Shown one piece after another: positions 1 to 9,175 of a stretch of 64,000 nucleotides of DNA. The position numbers and the translations under genes are program-made. The number at the start of each line of letters is the position of its first letter. Within the stretch, counting starts at the first letter, position 1. This DNA is from an uncultured Tolumonas sp. (GTDB taxonomy: Bacteria > Pseudomonadota > Gammaproteobacteria > Enterobacterales > Aeromonadaceae): positions 663,001 to 727,000 of the forward strand of contig NZ_OY829945.1 of the NCBI RefSeq assembly GCF_963556105.2. Direction: 5' to 3'. Under the pieces are notes generated by a model. That model ran no database searches and was not told where the DNA came from. It saw nothing but the letters and a program-made list of their open reading frames with translations.

Positions 1-237
1 CGTACGCCCTTCTTTGTAGGCGGGATATTTTACTTTTCGCCAACCAGACACTTCGCTGTCGAACACCGCAATAACGTGGCTGGGGTTGGCTTCCTGCAAG
101 ATGGTTTTGACGGCACGTTGCATAGTGATGTCGGTGGCAGCCAGTTGCGCTGCCACATCATCAATGTTTTGTTTACTTTGCGCGGAATGGATACGCCGGA
201 TTAAGTTGAGCGCATCCAGTATGAGCAGATGAGCCAT
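1..237 (-). CDS. xni: Flap endonuclease Xni, N-terminal part (runs off left edge)
   Basis: The gene begins with ATG at 237-235 and reads leftward out of the window, so only about the first 79 residues are visible. The start MAHLLILDALNLIRRIH matches the N-terminus of Xni (YgdG, formerly exonuclease IX), a FEN-family, metal-dependent structure-specific 5' nuclease lacking the polymerase part of Pol I. The early aspartate in the LDALNLIRR stretch, and the FDSEVSGWRK...YPAYKEGR segment near the visible end, are typical of the FEN/PIN core (metal ligands and the helical-arch region). It starts 3 bases after the ppnN stop on the same strand, so it is probably translated from the same message. Identification is by recalled family resemblance; the C-terminal part cannot be checked. 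Confidence 0.85.
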   Translation of the reverse strand, partial: MAHLLILDALNLIRRIHSAQSKQNIDDVAAQLAATDITMQRAVKTILQEANPSHVIAVFDSEVSGWRKVKYPAYKEGRT

Positions 238-240
238 AAA

Positions 241-1596
241 CTACAGTTGAATTTCGTAGCAAGGCACATACGTACTACCCGGAAGTTTCATACGTTTTTG
301 TGCAATGAAATCTTGTAGCAACTTATCCATCATATGCATCAGGCTGGCATCACCGGATAATTTGAATGGTCCATTTTGCTCAATGGCTTTGATACCACGA
401 TCTTTCACATTCCCGGCCACGATGCCAGAGAATGCTTTACGTAAATTGCAGGCCAGCTGCTCTGGTGGTTGTTCTCTGCTCAGATTGAGTTGTGCCATAT
501 TGTCATGGGTTGGCTCAAACGGGAGCTGGAATTCCGGATCAATATGCAAGGCCCAGTTGAACGAGTAGGCATCACCAATCGCTTTGCGGTAGTCACGAAT
601 GTGCGGCATGGCACTTTTCATCGTCTGACCGACGGCTTCTGCATCATTGATAATAATTTGGTAATAACGTGTGGCTGCATCACCCAGTGTGGCGCGGACA
701 AAGGCATCCAGTGAGCGGAAATAGGCTTCACTGCTTTTCGGGCCTGTCAGTACCACCGGTAACGGATGATGCTGGTTCGCCGGGTTCATCAAAATACCGA
801 GAATGTAGAGCAACTCTTCTGCTGTTCCGACACCACCGGGGAAGATGATAATGCCATGCCCCAGGCGGACAAAAGCTTCCAGACGTTTTTCGATATCCGG
901 CAAAATAACCAACTCAGTCACGATAGGATTAGGCGGCTCGGCAGCAATAATCGATGGTTCAGTTAACCCGACATAACGGCGATGCTGGTAACGCTGATTA
1001 GCATGCCCGACCGCAGCACCTTTCATTGGCCCTTCCATGGCACCTGGCCCGCAACCGGTACAGATGTTCAATTCGCGTAAGCCGAGCTGATGGCCAACTT
1101 CACGGGAGTAGTGATATTCCGCTTCGTTGATCGAATGCCCACCCCAGCAAACGACCATGTTAGGTACTTCACCTGTGCGTACAGTTCTGGCATTACGCAG
1201 TATGGAAAAAACCAAGTTGGTAATGTGGCTGGAGCTGCTCAGATTGAGTGAAAGATCGACTTCGAGTTTGTTACTGACATACAAAATATCGCGTAATACG
1301 GAGAATAAATGTTCCTGCAGACCTCGAATGATCTCGCCATCAACAAATGCAGATTGCGGAGCATTAAATAGCTCCAGCTTTACGCCGCGTTCACGGCTGA
1401 TGATATTGATCGAAAAATTCTGATGTTTTTCCAGGATCTCTTTTGAGGAGTCGGTCTTGCTGCCACTGTTGAGGACAGCTAAAGAACAATTGCGATAGAG
1501 CTGATAAATTTCACCTGCTGCCGCTTGCTGAAGACGATCGACTTCCAGCTGGGATAACAGCTCCATGCTGCCAACAGGATTTACATAGGTGATCAT
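241..1596 (-). CDS. ppnN: Nucleotide 5'-monophosphate nucleosidase PpnN (YgdH)
   Basis: 451 residues, against 454 in E. coli YgdH, and recognisable along the whole length (opening [20 protein letters not shown]). PpnN cleaves the N-glycosidic bond of purine and pyrimidine nucleoside monophosphates, giving the base and ribose 5-phosphate; in E. coli it is activated by (p)ppGpp. The LOG/lysine-decarboxylase-like core is clear: [14 protein letters not shown] at about 181-194 and PGGVGTAEE at about 253-261, the PGGxGT(x)xE signature of nucleotide phosphoribohydrolases. The extra N- and C-terminal regions that distinguish PpnN from short LOG proteins are present. It lies between the diguanylate cyclase gene (15-base gap) and xni (3-base gap) on one strand, suggesting co-transcription. 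Confidence 0.95.
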   Translation of the reverse strand: MITYVNPVGSMELLSQLEVDRLQQAAAGEIYQLYRNCSLAVLNSGSKTDSSKEILEKHQNFSINIISRERGVKLELFNAPQSAFVDGEIIRGLQEHLFSVLRDILYVSNKLEVDLSLNLSSSSHITNLVFSILRNARTVRTGEVPNMVVCWGGHSINEAEYHYSREVGHQLGLRELNICTGCGPGAMEGPMKGAAVGHANQRYQHRRYVGLTEPSIIAAEPPNPIVTELVILPDIEKRLEAFVRLGHGIIIFPGGVGTAEELLYILGILMNPANQHHPLPVVLTGPKSSEAYFRSLDAFVRATLGDAATRYYQIIINDAEAVGQTMKSAMPHIRDYRKAIGDAYSFNWALHIDPEFQLPFEPTHDNMAQLNLSREQPPEQLACNLRKAFSGIVAGNVKDRGIKAIEQNGPFKLSGDASLMHMMDKLLQDFIAQKRMKLPGSTYVPCYEIQL

Positions 1597-1611
1597 GGTT
1601 GTATCCGAGAG

Positions 1612-3276
1612 TTAGAGTGTGATGATAATGCGGTCGCGACCCGCATTTTTGGCTTCATATAAGGCTTTATCTGCGCGTTCAAAAGCATCAGTGATGCGAT
1701 CGCCACTGCGGAATAATGTGGCACCCAATGAAATACTGATGGAGATCCGCTCATCTTTGAAGCGGAACGGAATACCCTTGATCACACTTCGTAGTTTGTC
1801 TAATGGCAGTTGAATGGAATCTTCGCTGATGCCTGGAAGTAACACGACAAATTCTTCACCACCAAAGCGGGCAACAAAATCGGTGTCACGTAATGCGGTG
1901 CTCAGCGCTCGCGCGATAACTTTGAGGGCCTTATCGCCGGCCAGATGACCGAACTGATCGTTGATCGCTTTAAAATGATCAACATCAACAATCGCCAGAC
2001 ACAGCGGGGATTGATAACGTAACCAGCGTTTGTATTCCAATGCTAACCGTTCATCTAATGCCGAACGGTTATGCAATTGGGTCAGCGTATCAACCTGCAA
2101 TCGTTGCTGTTGTCGGTTTAGTCGGTTTTTGTAATTCGCCGCATCTTCTTCAGTGGCTTTTAGCCGTTCAGTCAGTGCAGCAACTTGTTCGAGTAATTCT
2201 TGCTCTTTACGCTGTCGTAAGAATCGTTCTTGCAGCACTGCATCCATAATAACCAGATGCGCCGGAACAATGCGTTTGAGTTCAGTTAACGAATCACTAG
2301 CGGTTACCAACTCACGTAATTGACGCAGTTGGTCGGCTAATTTTTGATCTTGTCCTTTATCTTCCTGCGCCAGATCTTGTGCAATACCCAGACAATTTTG
2401 CAGATCAGCATGGTTGATTTGCAGTTTTTCACCGATAGCATGCACAAATGCAAACGACTGTGCTCGCTCGTAGCGGGCACCTTCAATGATCAGGGTGATT
2501 AATTCCAGACACAGGGGCGGTAGATCTTGGCAGCTAACGCCATTTAATAACCGGCGACGAATAACCGCGAGTTTTTCTGCTGCTGGCCCGTGAAAATCAA
2601 GTTCAGTGATAAGACGCTGTAATTCATCATGTAATTTACTGAGTAAACCGGGATCGATATTGGATAGTGATAAGGCAATGTCATCAATACCGGTTAAGCG
2701 GGTCACTGGTTCCTGATCTTCAGCTTTGAAGGCCGTTGATAGGTCTGTTTGGGTTGCGGGTTCTGCTGCCGCTGGCGATACATTCGGGCGCAACATTAAT
2801 GCGCGAAACGCCATCTGATAAATCTCGAGCAGGCGGAAAATACGCTGCTGATGATCGCCAAAGGTATACGGTTTTTCTGCCGCTAAAAATTCGCGGGCTT
2901 CGCGGCGCACTTTTTCCGGCAATATTGAATTGCGGATCAGTTCGTTTGCCTGACTTTTAACTTTTTCGCCGGATTGTTGCAGCAATTGTTCCTGAATCAT
3001 GCCATAACGGGTCAATAACAACTCGATCGCATTGATATCATCATTAAGTTGCTGGATCGCGGTATGTTTTTCCAGATGCGGTTTGAGCTTTGCCATGCGG
3101 TTATCTAATTCTCTATCGAGACCACGGCAAGCCAGCATCAAGCGGGAAACCAATACATCTAATGTTTCCCGTTCATTGCCAGCCAATTGCACCAACGCCT
3201 GAAGCTCGTCTTCTTTTTGTTCCAGACGAGTTTTCAGCTGTGTTACGCGGGCATTTGAGTTGGCAATATCATCCAT
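1612..3276 (-). CDS. GGDEF diguanylate cyclase with helical N-terminal region
   Basis: 554 residues, predicted cytosolic, with no membrane segment. The last ~160 residues are a GGDEF domain that should make cyclic di-GMP from two GTP. The active-site signature is GGEEF (about 472-476), and an RDTD inhibitory site lies exactly five residues upstream (about 463-466), so product feedback inhibition is expected. The LTQLHNRSALDERL segment at its start is the usual D/T-L-x-NR entry motif. The first ~350 residues are helical with no sensor domain I recognise, followed by a Gln/Glu-rich coiled coil running into the cyclase (about 355-395), a common dimerisation linker. It sits between the TPR/degenerate-GGDEF gene and ppnN, all on one strand. 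Confidence 0.9.
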   Translation of the reverse strand: MDDIANSNARVTQLKTRLEQKEDELQALVQLAGNERETLDVLVSRLMLACRGLDRELDNRMAKLKPHLEKHTAIQQLNDDINAIELLLTRYGMIQEQLLQQSGEKVKSQANELIRNSILPEKVRREAREFLAAEKPYTFGDHQQRIFRLLEIYQMAFRALMLRPNVSPAAAEPATQTDLSTAFKAEDQEPVTRLTGIDDIALSLSNIDPGLLSKLHDELQRLITELDFHGPAAEKLAVIRRRLLNGVSCQDLPPLCLELITLIIEGARYERAQSFAFVHAIGEKLQINHADLQNCLGIAQDLAQEDKGQDQKLADQLRQLRELVTASDSLTELKRIVPAHLVIMDAVLQERFLRQRKEQELLEQVAALTERLKATEEDAANYKNRLNRQQQRLQVDTLTQLHNRSALDERLALEYKRWLRYQSPLCLAIVDVDHFKAINDQFGHLAGDKALKVIARALSTALRDTDFVARFGGEEFVVLLPGISEDSIQLPLDKLRSVIKGIPFRFKDERISISISLGATLFRSGDRITDAFERADKALYEAKNAGRDRIIITL

Positions 3277-3330
3277 TCTTTCAATCCAAAAATTTTATAT
3301 ATTATGTTGATATCGGTAATGAACCGCCGT

Positions 3331-5577
3331 TTATCTTACCGCTGTTTTTCCCTGCGCTGGCACTAACAGCGAATTCCAATCAATGGTGCTATGTTTTTCA
3401 GAACTGTTTACTTTGACCAGGCCCTTGGTGATGGCCTCGATTGTTTTTGTTCTTAATTCGCCGTTAAAGAAGGCGGCTTGTTGGCAATCTATTGCAAATA
3501 ATTCAACCCATACATTCTTACACAATTTTTCAGATAATTGCATGGCGCCAGCGAGCGCGATGCCACAAATTTCCAGTGTTTGTAGGGGTTTTAGTGCATT
3601 AATTGACTTACTTAAAAAAGGATACTGCACCTTTCCGCAAATGACGCGCTCATTGAGTCCATATTTGCGCATAATTACACCGAGCCGATTTTCTATCCGA
3701 ATAATGATTTCGTCATATTGTTCGATAGCATTTTCCGGCAGGGTACAAAGCAGTAAACGATCTGACAGTAAGTAATAATGGCTCTGTTCGGGCATGCGCT
3801 GACGAATAGCATGAGATACCTGGCGCAAGATCGATTGCGCTTTCTTTAACCCGACACGGCATTCCAGATCGATGAGCCCCTGAGCCCGGAATAACAGCAT
3901 GGCCGTGGAAGAATTAAAGCCTGCTGAGCTGTCAGGCTGTAACGATAATTTCAGTTGTTGCCCTAATTCTTTTTGCAGTAATAACGGTGTGCCCATACTG
4001 GTGACACTGTCGTAGTCAATCAGCTGTTGTAATCGCTGCTGTTCTTGTCGCAATTCACGTAATTTGCGGATGTGCCAAAGCAAGGCAATACCCAAAATGG
4101 TCATCATCAGGGCTGCGCTGATCCCGACTTTGAAATACCAGCTTAGCTCGCCATCGAGACGGCGTTTTTCGTTATCCAGCTCCTGCAATCGTTGTGATTG
4201 ATCTAAGCGGGTGTAATTGGCAAAAAAATCACTTTGTGGCGGTGCTTCTGTTGCTGCGGTTTCATGTTGGCTGTTGGTGAATAACTTGTAGTTCAACAAT
4301 GCCAAATCGTATTGTCGGTTACTTTCATAAGCCATCGACAACAGACGATAGAGTTCTGTCTCGAGGTTTTTTTGTTCCGGGATCGGAGTATTCAACAGCT
4401 GTTCTAACAACACGATCGCTTGCGTCGGATTATCTTGTTGAACGTAAAGTTCTGACAGTGACAGCAAGGATAACCGTTCATAAAACGGTAGTTGCTGTCG
4501 CTGAAATAATTCATACGCCGCAGTCAGATAGGTTTGCGCTTCATTATAACGATGCAGCTGCTGGTATGTTTTCCCGATCTCCAGATGCAGGCGGGCGAGA
4601 TCTTGTGGGCGGGCGGTATGTTGGTAAACGGCGGCGGCATTCAGCAACAGGGCGAGAGCCAGATTAGTTTCATGCGCTTCACGTTTTAATCGAGCCAGAT
4701 GAATAATGGCATCGGCCTGCCAGCTATCATTGCCCAGTTGTTGTGTCAGTTCCAATGCTTGTTCTGCATAGCGGATGGCATTCGCCAGATCTTGTTCTTG
4801 AGCAAACAGTTGGCTGATGCGGGTGGTTAACTGCACTTGTAACAGCAATTGGTTATTTTTTTGTGCTTGTGCCAAGGTTGCATGGTAGGCCAGTAAGCTA
4901 TGCTCATCTTCGTTATTCAGATGTAACAGATCGCCTTCCAGCATGTTGGCCCAAACTTCAAGCTGCGGGTTAGGCGTAGTCAGCAGTAAAGTGTGAACCT
5001 GCGCCAACATCTCTTGCGCGAGCTCTGGCAATTGCCGATGAATAGCGAGAGCACTATTGAGTAACCCTACGTAAACCGGCAGTTCAGCACTGTGTTTGTT
5101 ATCGTTTTGCACCAGCACATTCAGACGTCGCCAGGCATGATGCGCGGGGATCGGTTTATCCAGATCCAGGCCCAGAATAGTGATTTGATGATACAGGCTG
5201 ATTTCGGCTAAATCGTCGAAATGCTGGCGACTGGCCATTTCTTCTGCTTTGACCAATGCATCTAACGCTTCGTTATAACGTTCCTGGCGCGCATAACAAG
5301 TGCCGTTGACAATGAAGGTCTGGATCTGTTGCCGGCTGCTGCGCAACTGCACCCGGTCTTTCACCCGGCTCAAAGAGGCGTTTTTATCATATCGGGCGGA
5401 TAACAGGGGGTTATCTTGCGGTTGCAACAGCCCTTCCGTGATTTGAATGCAACGATCTGGGCTGGCAATGCCAATCTGTTGTGCCTGCTGCAAGGTATCT
5501 GATAGATCTGTGGGATCCATCTCTAGGGCTGGCACACTGAGTCCATTCAACAGAAACACCAAAGGCAATAAAGTCAT
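3331..5577 (-). CDS. TPR sensor protein with one membrane span and degenerate GGDEF domain
   Basis: 748 residues. A signal-like hydrophobic start (first ~18 residues) is followed by a long helical repeat region of TPR type (about 100-460; units such as A-x-x-Y-x-x-A-L-x-L are visible), one transmembrane segment (about 478-500, FKVGISAALMMTILGIALLW), a short coiled coil and a C-terminal domain that aligns in outline with GGDEF (IDYDSVTSMGTPLLLQKEL where active enzymes have D-x-LT-x-L-x-NR). No GGDEF/GGEEF signature or I-site remains, so cyclase activity is not expected. A periplasmic TPR sensor passing a signal to an inactive GGDEF domain is the plausible reading. The neighbouring cyclase (54-base gap, same strand) is an obvious candidate partner, but that is inference. 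Confidence 0.75.
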   Translation of the reverse strand: MTLLPLVFLLNGLSVPALEMDPTDLSDTLQQAQQIGIASPDRCIQITEGLLQPQDNPLLSARYDKNASLSRVKDRVQLRSSRQQIQTFIVNGTCYARQERYNEALDALVKAEEMASRQHFDDLAEISLYHQITILGLDLDKPIPAHHAWRRLNVLVQNDNKHSAELPVYVGLLNSALAIHRQLPELAQEMLAQVHTLLLTTPNPQLEVWANMLEGDLLHLNNEDEHSLLAYHATLAQAQKNNQLLLQVQLTTRISQLFAQEQDLANAIRYAEQALELTQQLGNDSWQADAIIHLARLKREAHETNLALALLLNAAAVYQHTARPQDLARLHLEIGKTYQQLHRYNEAQTYLTAAYELFQRQQLPFYERLSLLSLSELYVQQDNPTQAIVLLEQLLNTPIPEQKNLETELYRLLSMAYESNRQYDLALLNYKLFTNSQHETAATEAPPQSDFFANYTRLDQSQRLQELDNEKRRLDGELSWYFKVGISAALMMTILGIALLWHIRKLRELRQEQQRLQQLIDYDSVTSMGTPLLLQKELGQQLKLSLQPDSSAGFNSSTAMLLFRAQGLIDLECRVGLKKAQSILRQVSHAIRQRMPEQSHYYLLSDRLLLCTLPENAIEQYDEIIIRIENRLGVIMRKYGLNERVICGKVQYPFLSKSINALKPLQTLEICGIALAGAMQLSEKLCKNVWVELFAIDCQQAAFFNGELRTKTIEAITKGLVKVNSSEKHSTIDWNSLLVPAQGKTAVR

Positions 5578-5653
5578 AAATTCATCGTTTCATCTGATTT
5601 CTGTTGCTTATCAACACCGAGAGTATGCGACATAAAATACGGGAACGTGATAT

Positions 5654-6505
5654 TTACTGTCGGATCAAACGCATATTTTCCGGCGCAGTTTCCCAGTTAC
5701 TGCGGAAAGGGTTGATGTCTAACCCACCACGGCGGGTGTAACGGGCATACACCGTCAATTTTTCCGGTTGGCAGTAGCGTTGCAGATCCACAAAGATCCG
5801 TTCCACGCATTGTTCGTGAAATTCATTGTGCTGGCGGAATGAGATCAGATAACGCAGCAGCTTTTCCCGCTCAATGCGCGGGCCTTGATAATGAATGACG
5901 ACACTGCCCCAATCAGGCTGACCTGTCACCAGACAATTGGATTTCAATAAATGGCTGTGCAGCGTTTCTTCCACGATCTGAGCATGGTTGCCGGCGTGTT
6001 GCAGCCAATCGCTGGAGAAGTGATATTCATCGATCACGATATCCAGATCATCAATACATTCACCGGGCACGCTGGCGATATGATGCGGCGCTTGGGTTAG
6101 CGGGAACAAGCTGACTTTGACGGCACCTTGTGCGCACTGACTTAAGTCTTTTTCTAAAGTCTGACGAACAGTCGCTAAATCGGCGATGGCCGTTTGGTTA
6201 AAACTGTTCAGATACAGTTTGAATGATTTAGATTCAATCAGATTGAGACTGTTGGCATCAATGCGCACCTCACCAATCGCCACCATGGGTTTGCCTTTGC
6301 TGTTTAGCCAGGAGAGTTCATACAGTGTCCACAGATCTTCCCCGTGGAAGGGAAGTTGATCCGCTAAGCTCAATGCATCCCGATTTAACTGTCTGGGCAC
6401 CGGTTGTAATAACTGCGGGCTATATTCCGCAATATATTCTGTTTTCTGACCTAAGGTCAGATTTGCCAGCAACGGGTTATTTTCGTAAGGGGATGCATGA
6501 GACAT
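5654..6505 (-). CDS. queF: NADPH-dependent 7-cyano-7-deazaguanine reductase QueF
   Basis: 283 residues, the length of the E. coli-type long QueF (YqcD, 282). It reduces preQ0 to preQ1 with NADPH in queuosine biosynthesis, the only nitrile-to-amine reduction known in primary metabolism. The catalytic cysteine is in [15 protein letters not shown] (Cys about 191) with the partner Asp about 198; the [11 protein letters not shown] substrate/NADPH motif is at about 91-101. The tandem T-fold arrangement of the long form is consistent with the length. It is divergent from syd, with about 50 bases between them holding both promoters. No preQ1 riboswitch was recognised in that short gap. Confidence 0.97.
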   Translation of the reverse strand: MSHASPYENNPLLANLTLGQKTEYIAEYSPQLLQPVPRQLNRDALSLADQLPFHGEDLWTLYELSWLNSKGKPMVAIGEVRIDANSLNLIESKSFKLYLNSFNQTAIADLATVRQTLEKDLSQCAQGAVKVSLFPLTQAPHHIASVPGECIDDLDIVIDEYHFSSDWLQHAGNHAQIVEETLHSHLLKSNCLVTGQPDWGSVVIHYQGPRIEREKLLRYLISFRQHNEFHEQCVERIFVDLQRYCQPEKLTVYARYTRRGGLDINPFRSNWETAPENMRLIRQ

Positions 6506-6556
6506 GAGAGGTTCGCTCAGTTAAAATCCAAGTATATTTAATTGTCGGGAAAAACC

Positions 6557-7138
6557 GTGGCTGATCAAGTTATTTGCGCATTATCTGATGTATTTGCACG
6601 TTGGTTCGCCTATCAGCAACAGCGAGGGCTAGCTGTTTGTTGCCCTGAGGATGAAAATCGGCCTTCGCCATGTCGTTATGATCTGAAAAATCCGGCGTTA
6701 TGGAAATGTTGGGAACGTCCACAACCCGTAGATTTACACAATATTGCATCGGCACTGGTGTGTGAATTTCACCCGGCGATCCATGTTTATTACGGCCATG
6801 GTTTTGCCGGGCAGATCACGGCCTCGTTTAAAGGGTTAGCGGTGACGCTGGTGCAGCCGTGGAACGACGACGATTTTGAGCGTTTGCAGGAAAATATGGT
6901 GGCACATGTGATGATGTTACGACGCTTAAAGTTGCCGCTGACGTTATTTCTGGCCACGGTACCGAATGAATTGCAGGTGATCAGTCTGGATAACGAGAGT
7001 GGTGCGGTGTTGCTGGAACAGCTGGGTCAGCCAAAACGCTGGATATTGGCTGACTCATTAGCTGAATTCTTGCAGCGGCTTTCGCCATTGCCGTTAAAGA
7101 CCATTAGCCCAGTTGCTCAAGCAAACTTACCCGCTTAG
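6557..7138 (+). CDS. syd: SecY-interacting protein Syd
   Basis: Syd binds SecY at the cytoplasmic face of the inner membrane and is thought to monitor SecYEG assembly. The C-terminal half is clearly family: FAGQITASFKGLAVTL, QPWNDDDFERLQENMVAH, RRLKLPLTLFLATV. I place the start at GTG 6557 because GGGA lies about 8 bases upstream and the resulting N-terminus (VADQVICALSDVF) lines up with E. coli MDDLTAQALKDF. The frame also opens at TTG 6542, which has no ribosome-binding site. Length is then 193 residues, against 181 in E. coli. The 3' end overlaps the convergent small gene at 7104-7418 by 35 bases. Confidence 0.93.
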   Translation: MADQVICALSDVFARWFAYQQQRGLAVCCPEDENRPSPCRYDLKNPALWKCWERPQPVDLHNIASALVCEFHPAIHVYYGHGFAGQITASFKGLAVTLVQPWNDDDFERLQENMVAHVMMLRRLKLPLTLFLATVPNELQVISLDNESGAVLLEQLGQPKRWILADSLAEFLQRLSPLPLKTISPVAQANLPA

Positions 7139-7418
7139 ATAACATGATCACTTGTTGTTGCAGCTGTTCGACCTGACGTTGCAGCGTTTCCAGCTGATTT
7201 TCAGGTGTTTCAGGTTGTGTTTCAACGCTCGGCTCATCGCTGTTGGCGCTGGGTAAACCAAGTGATTTATAGGCTTCAGGGTCTTGTTTCCAGCGTTGTA
7301 TGGCACTGATCAGCGTAGCCATCGGCACGGGCTGGCGCAGGCGTGATTTGACCAGTGCGGTGGTGGGTGTTTGACCGTTTGCGGCCAGCTGGTTAGCAAT
7401 ACGGAAAATATCATCCAT
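7104..7418 (-). CDS. Small protein with KfrA-like N-terminal helical domain and coiled coil
   Basis: 104 residues from ATG 7418, not a named family I can identify with certainty. The N-terminus (MDDIFRIANQLAANGQTPT, then ALVKSRLRQPVPMATLI, then SAIQRWK) resembles the DNA-binding domain of KfrA-like proteins: a helix, a Gly-x-x-Pro-T turn, a second helix and a tryptophan-containing third helix. An acidic, Pro/Glu-rich linker follows, then a leucine/glutamine heptad coiled coil (about 72-102, LETLQRQVEQLQQQVIMLSKRVSLLEQL). GAGGAG lies 13 bases before the ATG. The upstream in-frame TTG at 7430 is only 1 base from it and so an unlikely start. It overlaps the end of syd tail to tail. A small DNA-binding or nucleoid-associated role is possible but unproven. 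Confidence 0.7.
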   Translation of the reverse strand: MDDIFRIANQLAANGQTPTTALVKSRLRQPVPMATLISAIQRWKQDPEAYKSLGLPSANSDEPSVETQPETPENQLETLQRQVEQLQQQVIMLSKRVSLLEQLG

Positions 7419-7455
7419 CAGAAAATTCAAGCTCCTCGTTGAGTAAACAATTGGT

Positions 7456-7884
7456 TTAATGGCGTTGCCGTTGTGGTGAAAACGGAATTACATTGTTGTG
7501 TTCAGGCGTTACTGGTGCGCTATCGTTGGTTTCGTGATGGGGGGGCATATTGATCACGATGCCGGTGCGCACAGGCTCAGGTTCACGCTGGTTGTTCGGA
7601 TCAACCCGAAAAATTGGTTGCTGCAGGCCGACCAGATAGAGTTCACCTTCTTCTTTGCCAACGCCATCAACACTATATTCAAACACAAATGCATTGGCCT
7701 TTTGTGTCACGCGTGACAGGCACAGCGGGATGCCAAAAGACTGGCGCGCGATGCTCAGCAGCTGCAGATCTGTATTCTTGCAATAATGCTTGATTAACCG
7801 TTCCGCCAGCTCTGATTGTTGACGGCGCTGCCAGCATTCCGCCCCAATCAGGCAAATTAAAAATAACACTAATAGATCCGTCAT
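7456..7884 (-). CDS. DUF3301-type membrane-anchored protein
   Basis: 142 residues when started at ATG 7884 (MTDLLVLFLICLIGAECW). The frame remains open further upstream to 8064, but that extension is Cys/Ser-rich, not protein-like, and runs antisense into yqcC, so I reject it. One N-terminal transmembrane segment (about 2-17) precedes a basic, Gln/Arg-rich stretch and a compact domain (CKNTDLQLLSIARQSF, then VFEYSVDGVGKEEGELYLVG) that matches my recollection of the DUF3301 family found next to yqcC-truC in related genera. The C-terminal tail is low complexity. Function unknown. It is divergent from yqcC, with a 76-base shared promoter gap. Confidence 0.75.
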   Translation of the reverse strand: MTDLLVLFLICLIGAECWQRRQQSELAERLIKHYCKNTDLQLLSIARQSFGIPLCLSRVTQKANAFVFEYSVDGVGKEEGELYLVGLQQPIFRVDPNNQREPEPVRTGIVINMPPHHETNDSAPVTPEHNNVIPFSPQRQRH

Positions 7885-7960
7885 TGCATCTCTACTCAGT
7901 AAAAAATGGCGGTAGTGATATATTAGCCGGAATTTAACCGTAACAGGAAATTGGTGTGTT

Positions 7961-8296
7961 ATGTCGCGACAAGTTGTGTTTTTGCTAAAAGAGCTGGAAT
8001 TTACATTACAGCGTCTGCAGTTATGGCAGGACGATACACCTTCTGAAGCCGCATTGGCCAGCACCCAGCCGTTCGCGCTGGATACGCTGGAATTTCATCA
8101 ATGGTTACAGTTTATTATGTTGGAACGTTTTCGTGTCATGTTGGCAACTGGTCAACCGTTACCTACTGCGGTTGCAATTTACCCGATGGCCACCGAAGTT
8201 TATAAAAATAAGCTGAAAGAACATTCCTTATTGTTAGATGTATTGGCTCGTCTGGATGAAGAGCTCAGTGGTAAACCGGTTGAACGTCTGCAATGA
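7961..8296 (+). CDS. yqcC: YqcC family protein (DUF446)
   Basis: 111 residues, close to the 109 of E. coli YqcC. An all-helical small domain: the LLKELEFTLQRLQLWQ start, the TLEFHQWLQFIMLERF core with its conserved W/F positions, and LPTAVAIYPMATEVYK are family features. The biochemical role is unknown. Its stop overlaps the truC start by four bases (ATGA at 8293), so the two are translationally coupled, as in E. coli, and the conserved pairing hints at a link to tRNA modification. Confidence 0.9.
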   Translation: MSRQVVFLLKELEFTLQRLQLWQDDTPSEAALASTQPFALDTLEFHQWLQFIMLERFRVMLATGQPLPTAVAIYPMATEVYKNKLKEHSLLLDVLARLDEELSGKPVERLQ

Positions 8297-9015
8297 GTCT
8301 GCAAATTCTTTATCGTGATGAACATCTGGTCGCCATCAATAAACCGGCGGGTCTGTTGGTGCATCGTAGCTGGCTGGATAAAGGTGAAACGCAGTTTGCG
8401 ATGCAGATGACTCGCGATCTGATTGGTCAGCATGTGTATACCGTGCACCGGCTCGATCGGCCGACCTCCGGTATTTTGTTGTTTGCGTTAGACCCAGAAA
8501 CGGCACGTCATCTCACTGATGCGTTTGCATCTCACCGGATACAAAAAGAGTATCTGGCATTGGTGCGTGGCTGGGCGCCACTGCAACAGTTTCTCGATTA
8601 TTCGCTCAAAGAAGAGCTGGATCGGATTGCGGATAAATTCGCAGACCCAGATAAACCAGCGCAACCGGCAAAAACCCATATCCGCTGTGTCGCGCGCATT
8701 GAATTGCCGTTTGCGGTATCACCGAAACACCCCAGTAGCCGTTATAGTTTAGTGAAGTTACTACCACTGACCGGACGTAAACATCAATTGCGTCGGCATC
8801 TGGCGCATTTGCGTCATCCGATTGTGGGTGACACTTCGCACGGTGATGGGCGGCATAATCGTTTTTTCCGCGAACAGTTTGAGTGTGCGCGTTTGATGTT
8901 GCATCACCAGCGCTTAAGCTTCCGCCATCCTCACACGCATGAATTGATCGTGATTGATGCACCGCTCGATGATCACTGGAACAGGCGATTGCATGAGTTT
9001 GGCTGGTCGGCGTGA
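8293..9015 (+). CDS. truC: tRNA pseudouridine(65) synthase TruC
   Basis: 240 residues. TruC isomerises uridine 65 in the T-stem of certain tRNAs. It is an RluA-family enzyme: the catalytic Asp is in HRLDRPTSG (Asp about 55), followed by ILLFAL, and the later motifs are LVKLLPLTGRKHQLRRHLAHL (about 155) and HPIVGDTSHGDG. There is no S4 domain, as expected for TruC. It follows yqcC with a 4-base overlap. About 80-160 bases of AT-rich sequence separate it from the next gene, and I see no strong terminator there. Confidence 0.95.
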   Translation: MSLQILYRDEHLVAINKPAGLLVHRSWLDKGETQFAMQMTRDLIGQHVYTVHRLDRPTSGILLFALDPETARHLTDAFASHRIQKEYLALVRGWAPLQQFLDYSLKEELDRIADKFADPDKPAQPAKTHIRCVARIELPFAVSPKHPSSRYSLVKLLPLTGRKHQLRRHLAHLRHPIVGDTSHGDGRHNRFFREQFECARLMLHHQRLSFRHPHTHELIVIDAPLDDHWNRRLHEFGWSA

Positions 9016-9175
9016 ATTTTCGTATATAAAGCCAGAAACTTGCATTTTATCTACCACTTTTGTGGCATAAATTGATGCGTTTATAGCCATAAACTAAGTG
9101 TGGGTATCTAGCCGCGGTTCTATAAAAAGTGATATTGTGATCGTAATCACGGAAGAATTGCGATCCTTATCAGCG

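Noticed and set aside
7885-8064. N-terminal extension of the DUF3301 protein
   Set aside because: It is the antisense of the yqcC start, rich in Cys/Ser and without membrane or family features; ATG 7884 precedes the natural hydrophobic start.
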